This document shows positions 26,183-33,978 of a stretch of 64,000 bases of DNA, in pieces. Where the stretch lies: assembly GCA_002482775.1 (NCBI GenBank), contig DLGQ01000079.1, positions 1-64,000 of the forward strand, read 5' to 3'. The translations under genes were made by a program, and so were the position numbers. The number at the start of each line of letters is the position of its first letter. Positions within the stretch are counted from its first letter, which is position 1. This stretch comes from Flavobacteriales bacterium UBA7690. GTDB lineage: Bacteria > Bacteroidota > Bacteroidia > Flavobacteriales_F > PHOS-HE28. A model generated the notes under the pieces. That model was given only the letters and a program-made list of their open reading frames with translations, did not search any database and was not told the DNA's origin.

Positions 26183-29100
26183 GCGTGCAATGCATTATTC
26201 TCGTTCGCATCGGGTCCACCCGGTGTTTCCACGCTACGCTCTTTGCTCATGTAGCTGTACAATGCTGGAACAACGTAGAGGGTGAGGATGAGCGCGAACA
26301 ACAACCCTCCGATGATGGCCATGCCCATGGGAACACGGCTTTTCGCGGCGGCACCCAGGCCGAGGGCGATGGGAAGTACGCCCAGGATGGTGGCCAAACT
26401 GGTCATCAGGATCGGGCGGAAGCGCTGTCCGGCTGCATCCACTGCTGCCTCCAATTTCTTCAAGCCTTGTTCCTTCCGCTGGTTGGCGAATTCCACGATG
26501 AGGATGCCGTTCTTGGTGACAAGGCCGATCAACACGATGCCACCGATCTGCGAGAAGATGTTGATGGTGTGCCCACCGATCCACAGGCTGATCAACGCGC
26601 CGGCCAGTGCGAGCGGTACGGTGCAGATCACCACCAAGGGGTCCGACCAACTCTCGAATTGCGCCGCGAGGATGAGGAAGATCAACACCAGCGCCAAACC
26701 TAGCGCGAACCAGATGCTGCTGCCGCTTTCGGCGAATTCCTTGCTCACCCCGGCGAGCGAGGTGCTGAAGCTGTCGTCGAGCACTTCATCGGCGATGCGG
26801 TCCATGGCCTCGATGCCATCACCGATCGTGTAGCCTTCCGCAGGATTTGCCATCACTGTCGCGCTCACGTAGCGGTTGTAGCGGAACAGCTGCGGCGGTG
26901 TGCTGCGGTCGCTCATGCGCACCAAGTTGTCCAACTGGATCAGCTCGCCCTTGTCGTTGCGCACGTACGCGCTCTTCAGGTCGATGGGCGCATCGCGGTT
27001 GTCGCGCGTGGCCTGGCCGATCACTTGGTACTGTTTGCCCTGCATGATGAAGTAGCCGTAACGCTGGCCGCTGAAGTAGAGCTGCAAGGTCTCTGCGATG
27101 TCCTGCATGCTCACACCCATGGAACGCGCGCGGTCGCGGTCGATCTCCACGTTGATCTCCGGCTTGTTGAACTTCAAGTTGAGGTCCGTCACGCTGAAGG
27201 TCTTGTTGGCAGCGGCCTTCTCCATGAATTTCGGGATGATCTCGCGCAGGCGTTCGAAGTCCGGTGCTTGGATCACGTACTGCACGGGCAGCGAAACGAA
27301 ACGACTTCCACCGATGGTGGGCTCTTGGATCACGATGCTCTTCGCCAGGTTGAAGCGCTGCACTTTCGCCATCACCTCCTTGGCCAATTGATCCTGTGTC
27401 TTGGTGCGCTCTTCCGGTTGAACCAAGGTTACCCGTACGAAGCCGTTGTTGGTGGCCGATGCAGTTCCGAATCCGGGCGCCGTCACGCTGATCAACGCCT
27501 GCCGCTCGGGCATGGTGTCCACCACGTCGATGATGTTCGCGATGTACGCGTTCATCAACTCGAAACTGGTGCCTTCAGGGGCTGTGCTCTGCACCATGAA
27601 ACGGCTCTTGTCCTCATCGGGGGCGAGCTCGCTTTGGAGGTTCATGAAGGCGAGAACGGTCAACCCCAAGCTGATGAGGATCACCGGGAATACCAGCCAC
27701 CGCCGGCGCATGAAGCTGGCCAAGGATCGTTCGTACGCACCGGAAAGGCGGGTGAAGAAACGCTCGGTGACCTCGAAGAAGCGGCTCTGCTTTTCCTTGT
27801 GCTTCAGCCAGCGTGCGCTCATCATGGGCGTTAGTGTGAGCGAGACCACCGCGCTGATGATCACCGATCCGGCCACCACCACACCGAACTCGCGGAAGAG
27901 GCGACCGGTCAAGCCACTGAGGAAGATGATGGGGAGGAACACCGCGGCCAGCGTGACGGTGGTGCTGATGATCGCGAAGGTGATCTCCTTGGATCCCTCG
28001 TGGCCCGCCTTCATCGGATCCATACCACCTTCGATCTTGCTGTAGATGTTCTCCAACACCACGATCGCGTCATCCACCACGATCCCCGTGGAAAGCACGA
28101 TGGCCAGCAGCGTGAGGATGTTGATGCTGAAGCCCGAGATGTACATGATGAAGAACGAACCGATCAACGAGATCGGGATCGCCAGCACCGGGATCAACGT
28201 GGTGCGCCAGTCGCGGAGGAAGATGAAGATGATGAGCACCACCAGGCCGAAGGCGATGAGTATGGTCTCTTCCACTTCCAGGATCGCTTTGCGGATGCCG
28301 ATGGTGGTGTCCAGTGCCACGTTGTAACGCAGGTCTTCCGGCAGGTCCTTCTTGATCTGTTCCACGCGCTTGTAGAACTCGTCGGCGATGGCTACGTAGT
28401 TGCTGCCGGGTAGGGGAGTGACGGCCACGGCGACCTGCGCCACGCCACCATTCCCGCGCAAGAGCGAGCGTTCGTTCTCAGGACGCAATTCTGCGTTCCC
28501 GATGTCCTTCAAGCGCACAACAGGCCCGCCATCATCGCGAATGATGAGGTCGTTGAATTCCTCCGGCGTGGTCAATCGGCCGAGTGTGCGGATGCTGAGT
28601 TCGGTGTTGAAACCTTCGATCCGTCCGCTGGGCAGCTCCACATTCTCGCGCGCCAAGGCATCGCGCACGTCCATCGGGGTGATGTTGAAGCCGGCCATTT
28701 TCACCGGTTCCAGCAAGAGCTTCATGCTGAACTTCTTCTCGCCCCACACGTTGATCGCGCTAACGCCGGCGATGGTCTGCAGCCGCTCCTTGAAAATGTC
28801 GTTGGCGATCTGGCTCAGCTCAAGCATGTTGCGCTGGTCGCTCTGGATCGTCATGGAGAGGATCGGGTTGGAGTCCGCATCGCTCTTCGCCACGATGGGC
28901 GGATCGACATCCAAAGGCAGGTTGCGCAAGCTTCGGCTCACGCGATCACGCACATCGTTGGCAGCCGCTTCCAGGTCCACGTCCAGTTCGAATTCCACGG
29001 TGATGGTGCTGCGGCCATCGCTGCTCACGCTCGTCAGTGTGCGGATACCTGCGATCCCATTGATGCTTTCCTCCAGCACCTCGGTGATCTGGCTCTCCAC

Positions 29101-29274
29101 GATATCGGCGTTCGCGCCCACGTAATTGGTGGTCACCGTGATGATCGGTGGATCCACGCTCGGGTACTCGCGCACACCCAGGAACCCGAAGCCGATCGCG
29201 CCGAAGAGCACGATCAGGATCGAGATCACCGATGCGAGCACCGGACGGTTGATACTGATGGAGCTGATGTTCAT
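26179..29274 (-). CDS. RND family (HAE1) multidrug efflux pump
   Basis: 1031 residues, the usual length for AcrB/MexB-type transporters. The N-terminus SSISINRPVLASVISILIVLFG is TM1. TM4 carries the proton-relay aspartate pair in GIVVDDAIVVLENI (residues ~405). The periplasmic porter and docking loops follow each of the duplicated halves, and the second half has GLVTKNGILIVEFANQ. It exports hydrophobic drugs, bile-salt-like molecules or solvents by proton antiport. Four-base overlaps with the adaptor gene upstream and the TolC gene downstream show tight coupling. Confidence 0.95.
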   Translation of the reverse strand: MNISSISINRPVLASVISILIVLFGAIGFGFLGVREYPSVDPPIITVTTNYVGANADIVESQITEVLEESINGIAGIRTLTSVSSDGRSTITVEFELDVDLEAAANDVRDRVSRSLRNLPLDVDPPIVAKSDADSNPILSMTIQSDQRNMLELSQIANDIFKERLQTIAGVSAINVWGEKKFSMKLLLEPVKMAGFNITPMDVRDALARENVELPSGRIEGFNTELSIRTLGRLTTPEEFNDLIIRDDGGPVVRLKDIGNAELRPENERSLLRGNGGVAQVAVAVTPLPGSNYVAIADEFYKRVEQIKKDLPEDLRYNVALDTTIGIRKAILEVEETILIAFGLVVLIIFIFLRDWRTTLIPVLAIPISLIGSFFIMYISGFSINILTLLAIVLSTGIVVDDAIVVLENIYSKIEGGMDPMKAGHEGSKEITFAIISTTVTLAAVFLPIIFLSGLTGRLFREFGVVVAGSVIISAVVSLTLTPMMSARWLKHKEKQSRFFEVTERFFTRLSGAYERSLASFMRRRWLVFPVILISLGLTVLAFMNLQSELAPDEDKSRFMVQSTAPEGTSFELMNAYIANIIDVVDTMPERQALISVTAPGFGTASATNNGFVRVTLVQPEERTKTQDQLAKEVMAKVQRFNLAKSIVIQEPTIGGSRFVSLPVQYVIQAPDFERLREIIPKFMEKAAANKTFSVTDLNLKFNKPEINVEIDRDRARSMGVSMQDIAETLQLYFSGQRYGYFIMQGKQYQVIGQATRDNRDAPIDLKSAYVRNDKGELIQLDNLVRMSDRSTPPQLFRYNRYVSATVMANPAEGYTIGDGIEAMDRIADEVLDDSFSTSLAGVSKEFAESGSSIWFALGLALVLIFLILAAQFESWSDPLVVICTVPLALAGALISLWIGGHTINIFSQIGGIVLIGLVTKNGILIVEFANQRKEQGLKKLEAAVDAAGQRFRPILMTSLATILGVLPIALGLGAAAKSRVPMGMAIIGGLLFALILTLYVVPALYSYMSKERSVETPGGPDANENNALHA

Positions 29275-30344
29275 CGGGCGGTGCTGTCGGTCGTTACCGC
29301 TTTCGTGGGAGCTGTGGTCTGTAGTGCCCGCACCGCAGCACCTTCACGCAAGGCCAGGAGTCCGGTGACGATCACGGAATCACCGGCTTGTACACCGCTG
29401 GTGAGTTGCACGCTGTTCGCCGTGCGCGTGCCGAGCTGCACACGCGCACTCACCGCTTTCCCACCTTTCATGAGCAGGACTTTCTGACCTTGGATATCCG
29501 GGATCAACGCTTCCGCAGGGACCACCAACGCATCATTGACTTCCTGCAACCGCACATCCACCTTGGCGAACGAGCCGGGGATCAAGCGTCCGTCCTTGTT
29601 CTTGCTGCGCGCACGCACACGCACGGTGCGAGTGGCGGTCTCTACGCTGGGTTCCACCGCATAGACCTCACCGGAATACCGTGCCGTATCGCCTTCCAAG
29701 GTGAAGTGGATCATGTTGCCCGCCTGCATGCTGCGGCCATAACGCTCCGGCACCGCGAAGTCGATCTTGATCGGATCGATCTGTTGCAGCTTCGCGATGA
29801 TCGCGTTGTTGCTTACGAACCCGCCTTCGCTCACCGAGCGCAAGCCCACCTTCCCACTGAACGGCGCGCGGATGGTGCTTTTCGCGATCCGTGCCTTCAG
29901 GTCGTCAGCATCCGCTTGCAATCCGGCGAGGGTCGCTTGGGTGGCATCATACTGTTCCTGGCTGATCCCGCTCACCGCGAGTAGTTGCTTCTTGCGGCCT
30001 TCATCATCCGTGGCCAATTTCAGGTTCGCCTCGGCCTTGCGCAATTGGGCTTGCAGTTCATCGTCGTTGATACGCACCAGCACCTGGCCGGCGCTCACGT
30101 TGCCTCCTTCTTGGAAACCGATCGCCGTGACACGTCCGGCCAATTCGCTCACCAGATCCACTTCCTCATTGGCCATCAGCGTGCCTGTTGTGGTGATGGC
30201 GTTGTCCATGGCTTCGGCCTTCAGCACGTGCACCTGCACGGCCATGGGTTGCACGGCGCCTCCGCCCGCTGCCTGTTCAGGTTCACCACCGCAAGCCACC
30301 AGTAGGAGCGGGGCGGCCAATAGGATCGTTCTCATGCGGATCAT
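29271..30344 (-). CDS. RND efflux periplasmic adaptor lipoprotein
   Basis: 357 residues. The N-terminus MRTILLAAPLLLVACGG, entered from the second methionine, is a lipoprotein signal. Lipoyl halves surround a short alpha-hairpin (ELQAQLRKAEANLKLATDDEGRKKQL); the lipoyl motif APFSGKVGLRSVSEGGFVS is typical of MFP subunits. A beta-barrel and membrane-proximal domain complete it. It bridges the RND pump to the TolC channel. The start overlaps the MarR gene stop by four bases, so regulator, adaptor, pump and channel form one operon. Confidence 0.92.
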   Translation of the reverse strand: MIRMRTILLAAPLLLVACGGEPEQAAGGGAVQPMAVQVHVLKAEAMDNAITTTGTLMANEEVDLVSELAGRVTAIGFQEGGNVSAGQVLVRINDDELQAQLRKAEANLKLATDDEGRKKQLLAVSGISQEQYDATQATLAGLQADADDLKARIAKSTIRAPFSGKVGLRSVSEGGFVSNNAIIAKLQQIDPIKIDFAVPERYGRSMQAGNMIHFTLEGDTARYSGEVYAVEPSVETATRTVRVRARSKNKDGRLIPGSFAKVDVRLQEVNDALVVPAEALIPDIQGQKVLLMKGGKAVSARVQLGTRTANSVQLTSGVQAGDSVIVTGLLALREGAAVRALQTTAPTKAVTTDSTAR

Positions 30345-30802
30345 GCGTGTACACGTTTCGTGGTCACTGGCACCGGAGGACCATCCGGACGCAGGTTGTT
30401 CACCAATAGGTTCAATTGTTCAAGGAACAGGGTGCGCTCAGCCTTCTTCAAGCCCTTCAGCGCTTCCGCGTTCAATTCTTCGTACGCCGTGCGGATGGCC
30501 TTCAGCGCTGGTTTCGCCTTCGGGGTCAGCTTCACCAGGTGCTTCCGGCGGTCGCCCGCGCAGTTGCAGCGTTCCACGTAGCCTTTTTCCACCAAATGGT
30601 CCACAGCGCGGGTCATGGCCACCTTGTCGAGGTTCAGCTTGTCGGCCAACTCCTGCTGGCTTTGCAGCCCGTTGCCTTCTTCGATGCTCAGCAGCACATA
30701 GAACCAGTGGGTCAGGTCCAAATGCGCCAGTTTCGCCTGTAGCCGGGCGAAATACTGGTGGGCAGCGATGGAGCACCAATAGCCGATCGAGGATGTGGGC
30801 AT
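30341..30802 (-). CDS. MarR-family transcriptional regulator of the RND operon
   Basis: 153 residues from ATG 30802. A winged helix-turn-helix spans residues ~40-105: LQSQQELADKLNLDKVAMTRAVDHLVEKGYVERCNCAGDRR, the last part being the wing. The C-terminal helices make the dimer. MarR proteins usually repress the pump operon they head and let go on binding a phenolic or drug ligand. The gene is first in the operon, and two inverted repeats lie in its promoter region (30817-30838 and 30861-30876). CNC in the wing offers a possible thiol-based sensor, which is only a suggestion. Confidence 0.88.
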   Translation of the reverse strand: MPTSSIGYWCSIAAHQYFARLQAKLAHLDLTHWFYVLLSIEEGNGLQSQQELADKLNLDKVAMTRAVDHLVEKGYVERCNCAGDRRKHLVKLTPKAKPALKAIRTAYEELNAEALKGLKKAERTLFLEQLNLLVNNLRPDGPPVPVTTKRVHA

Positions 30803-30816
30803 ACCGTTACGTTCGT

Positions 30817-30876
30817 AATGGTTACAAATGAAACCATTGCATTGTTCACGGTCGAGGGTTGAACTGTTAACAGTTC
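30817..30876 (-). promoter_or_regulatory. Two candidate MarR operators
   Basis: A perfect 16-base palindrome, GAACTGTTAACAGTTC (30861-30876), and a seven-base inverted repeat, AATGGTT-N8-AACCATT (30817-30838), lie 15-74 bases upstream of the MarR start. Length and position fit MarR dimer sites for autorepression of the efflux operon. Confidence 0.65.
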
Positions 30877-30890
30877 GCAATAATGTCCCC

Positions 30891-31901
30891 TTACATCAGG
30901 ATCCCATCCACCGGCTTGGGCGCTTCCGGCAGGTCTGTATCGCCCATCATCTGGCGCAGGTCGGTCTCGATGCCGCGTGCCATGGTGAACATCGGGATGT
31001 CGTTCATCAACCCCTCGAAGGGGTTCTCGCTGTAGTCGCCGATCAGCTCCATGGTCACGAACACCCAGCTGATCAGCACACTCACCGGGATGGTCATCCA
31101 TGCCAATCGGGGATCCACACGGCTGAATTCGAACACGAGCCCCAGCGGCACCAGCAACACGAAGATGAACACGAAGGCCGTGCTGTACGCCCCGTATTGG
31201 CGCGGGAACGGGAAGTTCTTGATCCGTTCCGCGCGCCCCTGTTCGTTCACCAACTCGCTGATGATGCGCTGTAGTTCCACGTGGTGGTAGCTGTCCACCA
31301 GCCCGGCTTGGTGCAGGTCGGCGAGGCGCTGCGTCTGTTTGGTGATCAGCTGCACGGCGGGGTTCCGGAAAGCGAGGGCTTCGCGCACGGCATCGGCATC
31401 CAGGAACCGTGCAAGTTCGGTCTCCACGGGTGGCGCGTTCAGGTCGCGCAGGATCTCGTTTCGGTCGTTACGGTCGAAGATGCGGCCATGCTCCCAACTC
31501 CGCGGTTGCAACAGCAAATGGCGCAGCGCATGGATCCACGCCAAGTGCCGCATTATCAGTTCGCGGTGGATCCGCTTCAGTTCCTCCGGAGCCATAGTGC
31601 CGTTACCCGCACGGATGAATCCCAGCACCGACGCCGCCCAGTTGCGGCTCATGTTCACGATGCCGCCCCAGATGCGCCGCGCCTCCCACAGCCTATCGTA
31701 ACTGCTGTTGTTCTTGAAACCCACGTAGAACGCCACCGCCGTACCGATGATGCCGATGGGCAGGAACGGGATGCCCACGTACTTCAGGTCGCTCACGTGG
31801 CGCAGGAATACGATCAATCCAGACCACACCGCCATGATCACACTTTGGCGCCAGGTAACGGAGAGGATGAAGCGGGGTGGGATGACGCGGTTGACGAACA
31901 T
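30891..31901 (-). CDS. Bestrophin-family anion channel
   Basis: 336 residues. The bestrophin/UPF0187 hallmarks are the N-terminal hydrophobic helices (VIMAVWSGLIVFLRHV), the cytosolic motif FKNNSSYDRLWEARRIWGGIVNMSRNWA, and a C-terminal helix pair (FVFIFVLLVPLGLVFEF) before MELIGDYSENPFEG, whose acidic cluster corresponds to the conserved calcium-clasp/interface region. Bacterial homologues form pentameric ion channels in the inner membrane. It is transcribed in the same direction as the MarR operon but 88 bases apart, with the MarR operators between them. Confidence 0.9.
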   Translation of the reverse strand: MFVNRVIPPRFILSVTWRQSVIMAVWSGLIVFLRHVSDLKYVGIPFLPIGIIGTAVAFYVGFKNNSSYDRLWEARRIWGGIVNMSRNWAASVLGFIRAGNGTMAPEELKRIHRELIMRHLAWIHALRHLLLQPRSWEHGRIFDRNDRNEILRDLNAPPVETELARFLDADAVREALAFRNPAVQLITKQTQRLADLHQAGLVDSYHHVELQRIISELVNEQGRAERIKNFPFPRQYGAYSTAFVFIFVLLVPLGLVFEFSRVDPRLAWMTIPVSVLISWVFVTMELIGDYSENPFEGLMNDIPMFTMARGIETDLRQMMGDTDLPEAPKPVDGILM

Positions 31902-32549
31902 GAGCTGTGGTTTAGCGGCTGAAACTAAGGAGCGGGGCGTTCCTCACGGATGTTGTTGATACCGTCCTGCATGGACGCCATGGGTTCGATCACGATAGGT
32001 GCCAAGCTGAACGCCTTCACTGTTCTTGTTAGAGCGCCCGCGGAATTGCGGTATGCGGTCGCCAGACCCACCTCCGCATTCGTTCGTTCGAGGAATGCGG
32101 CCGAGTTCTAACCCAGTGCGTGCGTGCCCATCCGGAACGCATCGGCTTCAACATCCACGGCTTTGGTCCAGTGGAGGTCGGCGATCGCTGGATCGCATCC
32201 AGCGATCGATCGGGCGAAGCTTGCACCTGCCGGACGGAGCGTTGCCTGCGCTGGCATCGACCCAGCGCAGGTGGTACCGGGCCTCGCGTGCGCCGTACCC
32301 CATGCGGCATGTGCCACGGTGTTACCGGCGATCGCTTCGTGCGTTTCCACGCACGCGAAGGATTGCGTTGCCTTCAATGGGTCACGATCGGCATCGGCTT
32401 CATCTGCCCGGACGTTCGCGCAGGTCCAATGTGCAGAAGCGTTGCGCGCCAAGGCCACCGCCGCGCATGGGCCAGCGCGCGCCGTACCGTGTGTTGTAAC
32501 CGTTCTACCCTGCCTTGCGTTCAACAGCGCAGAACGAACCATTCTCCCC
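31902..32549. other. 650-base non-coding region with five hairpins and degenerate direct repeats
   Basis: No convincing gene lies here. Perfect or near-perfect hairpins occur at 32074-32100 (CCGCATTC arms), 32183-32207 (GATCGCTGGAT arms, three-base loop), 32245-32271 (CCTGCGCTGG arms), 32334-32360 and 32444-32480 (GCGCGC arms). Two degenerate direct repeats are visible: GCATCGGCTTCA at ~32133 and ~32391, each followed by GGTCCA and later by GCGCCGTACC. Frames on both strands stay open and are rich in Ala/Ser/Thr, but they look like composition artefacts. It may be a structured RNA, a decayed repeat array or a recombination site. Confidence 0.5.
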
Positions 32550-33185
32550 ATGCGCAAAGTGAAAACGGATCTTCGGAACAAGAACGCCTCGGAGGTGCTG
32601 TCAGCCGGACGGGTGGTGCTGTTGGGTATGACCGCGAACCCGCATTTCCCGACCCCGTTCCCCGCGCTCAATGAATTCAGAACAGCGTGTGATGCACTGG
32701 AAGCGTGCATCCTGAAAGTGGAGAATGGTGGAAGCCGTTCTGATTACCTGAGCAAGAGCCTCCGGCAGGAAGAGGTCGCCAACATGTTGCGCGCGTTGGC
32801 GGGGTATGTCGGTGCAGTGGCGCAAGGCCACGAAGGCATCGTGCAAAGTGCTGGTTTCGCGCTCGCCAAGCCTTCTGTGCGCATCACCTCCATGGACGCT
32901 CCCAAAGAAGTGGTGGCCCGGTCCGGCACCATGCCGAGGACCATCAAGGTCAGTTGGAAACCGGTGAAAGGAACGCGCTTGTACAACCTCTACATCTGCC
33001 AAGGAGACCCGCGTGACGACAGCAACTGGCGTCTACTGTGCCAGACCAGCAGCAGCCGATACCTGGTCACTGACCTTGCACCGTTGGAGTACTATGCCTT
33101 CCGTGTGGAAGCGCAGGGTGCGAGTACGACCAGCCCGCTCAGCGACCAAGCAACCGCATTGTCCATCGGCGTCAAAGCCGCTTGA
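32550..33185 (+). CDS. Fibronectin type III domain protein
   Basis: 211 residues from ATG 32550; the frame extends far upstream, but only through the hairpin region, so the start MRKVKTDL is preferred. The N-terminal ~95 residues are helical (ALEACILKVENG ... ANMLRALAGYVGAVAQGHEGIVQSAGF), a domain that often accompanies FN3 in small Bacteroidota proteins. Residues ~110-205 form one FN3 beta-sandwich (IKVSWKPVKGTRLYNLYI ... PLEYYAFRVEAQG). No signal peptide is visible, so the location is uncertain. A coiled-coil protein gene follows 26 bases downstream. Confidence 0.75.
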   Translation: MRKVKTDLRNKNASEVLSAGRVVLLGMTANPHFPTPFPALNEFRTACDALEACILKVENGGSRSDYLSKSLRQEEVANMLRALAGYVGAVAQGHEGIVQSAGFALAKPSVRITSMDAPKEVVARSGTMPRTIKVSWKPVKGTRLYNLYICQGDPRDDSNWRLLCQTSSSRYLVTDLAPLEYYAFRVEAQGASTTSPLSDQATALSIGVKAA

Positions 33186-33211
33186 CCACGACACCGAACA
33201 CACCCACAGCC

Positions 33212-33556
33212 ATGTCCCTGTTCAAGTTCATGAAGCCCAAGCGCCTGGAACTGCACGCCATGGAACCGGACGAGACCTGGTACCAGCGCGCCTACTGGCT
33301 CACGTTGCTCGTGAAGACATTAAAAGCGGAAGTGGCCAAGCTGAGCGCAGAGAATGAACAGCTGCTTCGGCAATTGAATTTGGAAGGCATGCTTACACCG
33401 GACCAACAGGAGTTGCTGAACCTGCGCGACCAGGTCCAAGAGCTATCAAAGACCAAAGCGAAGCTGGAGAAGCGGCTGCGGGGCACGGCTAAGGTCAACG
33501 AGGGCTTGATCGACGAGCTGCACGACCTACGCCACGGCATCGACCGTGCAGCGTAA
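33212..33556 (+). CDS. Small coiled-coil protein, function unknown
   Basis: 114 residues. Start ATG 33212 (MSLFKFMKPKRLEL). After ~40 residues containing an aromatic patch (WYQRAYWLTLL), the rest is a heptad-rich coiled coil (LKAEVAKLSAENEQLLRQL and LRDQVQELSKTKAKLEKRLRG). No homologue is recognised. It follows the FN3 gene closely on the same strand, so the pair may act together. Confidence 0.6.
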   Translation: MSLFKFMKPKRLELHAMEPDETWYQRAYWLTLLVKTLKAEVAKLSAENEQLLRQLNLEGMLTPDQQELLNLRDQVQELSKTKAKLEKRLRGTAKVNEGLIDELHDLRHGIDRAA

Positions 33557-33562
33557 CGCCGC

Positions 33563-33895
33563 TCACAGCACCATATCCCAAACCATCACGTCGCTCTCGA
33601 AGCGGGTGAAGGACTTGATCAATGTAGTGTCGTGTCCCAAGCCGGTGTAGTAGAAGTCGAACGACCGCTCACCTGCCGGGGTGAAACTGATCGCATACCT
33701 GCCGGTGTCGTCCACGTTCGTGCGTGCCACCACGTGCCCATCCGCCTTCACGAAGAGCCGAAGCCCTGCGACCTGTTCCATCGCGCGTTCACCACCGAAC
33801 CGTACGCGACCCGACAAATGCAGAGCAATGGAGGGCGCCAGCCCGCCCAGGTCAGGCAGCACAAGGGCCAAGCAGAAGGCTAGTTTGAAGAGCAT
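33563..33895 (-). CDS. Small secreted beta-sandwich protein
   Basis: 110 residues with a hydrophobic N-terminus (MLFKLAFCLALVLPDLGGLAPSIA) that may be a signal peptide. The rest reads as one carboxypeptidase-regulatory-like or transthyretin-like domain (LSGRVRFGGERA ... VARTNVDDTGRYAISFTPAGERSFDFYY). It is convergent with the coiled-coil gene, with seven bases between stop codons. Function unknown. Confidence 0.6.
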   Translation of the reverse strand: MLFKLAFCLALVLPDLGGLAPSIALHLSGRVRFGGERAMEQVAGLRLFVKADGHVVARTNVDDTGRYAISFTPAGERSFDFYYTGLGHDTTLIKSFTRFESDVMVWDMVL

Positions 33896-33978
33896 CTCTC
33901 GAAGTTACGAGGTTACTTCAGCGCCTCCGCCAACCCGATCACGAACAGGATCGCCAACCGGTTCCACGAAGGCGCGTA

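Noticed and set aside
32074..32480. Integron attC sites as an explanation for the hairpins
   Set aside because: No GTTRRRY core or integrase gene is visible, and the arms differ in sequence and length.
32108..32710. Open frames on both strands through the hairpin-rich region, including a 200-codon Ala-rich minus frame
   Set aside because: They overlap hairpins and repeats, lack a plausible start site or motif, and the minus frame runs into the real FN3-protein gene on the other strand.
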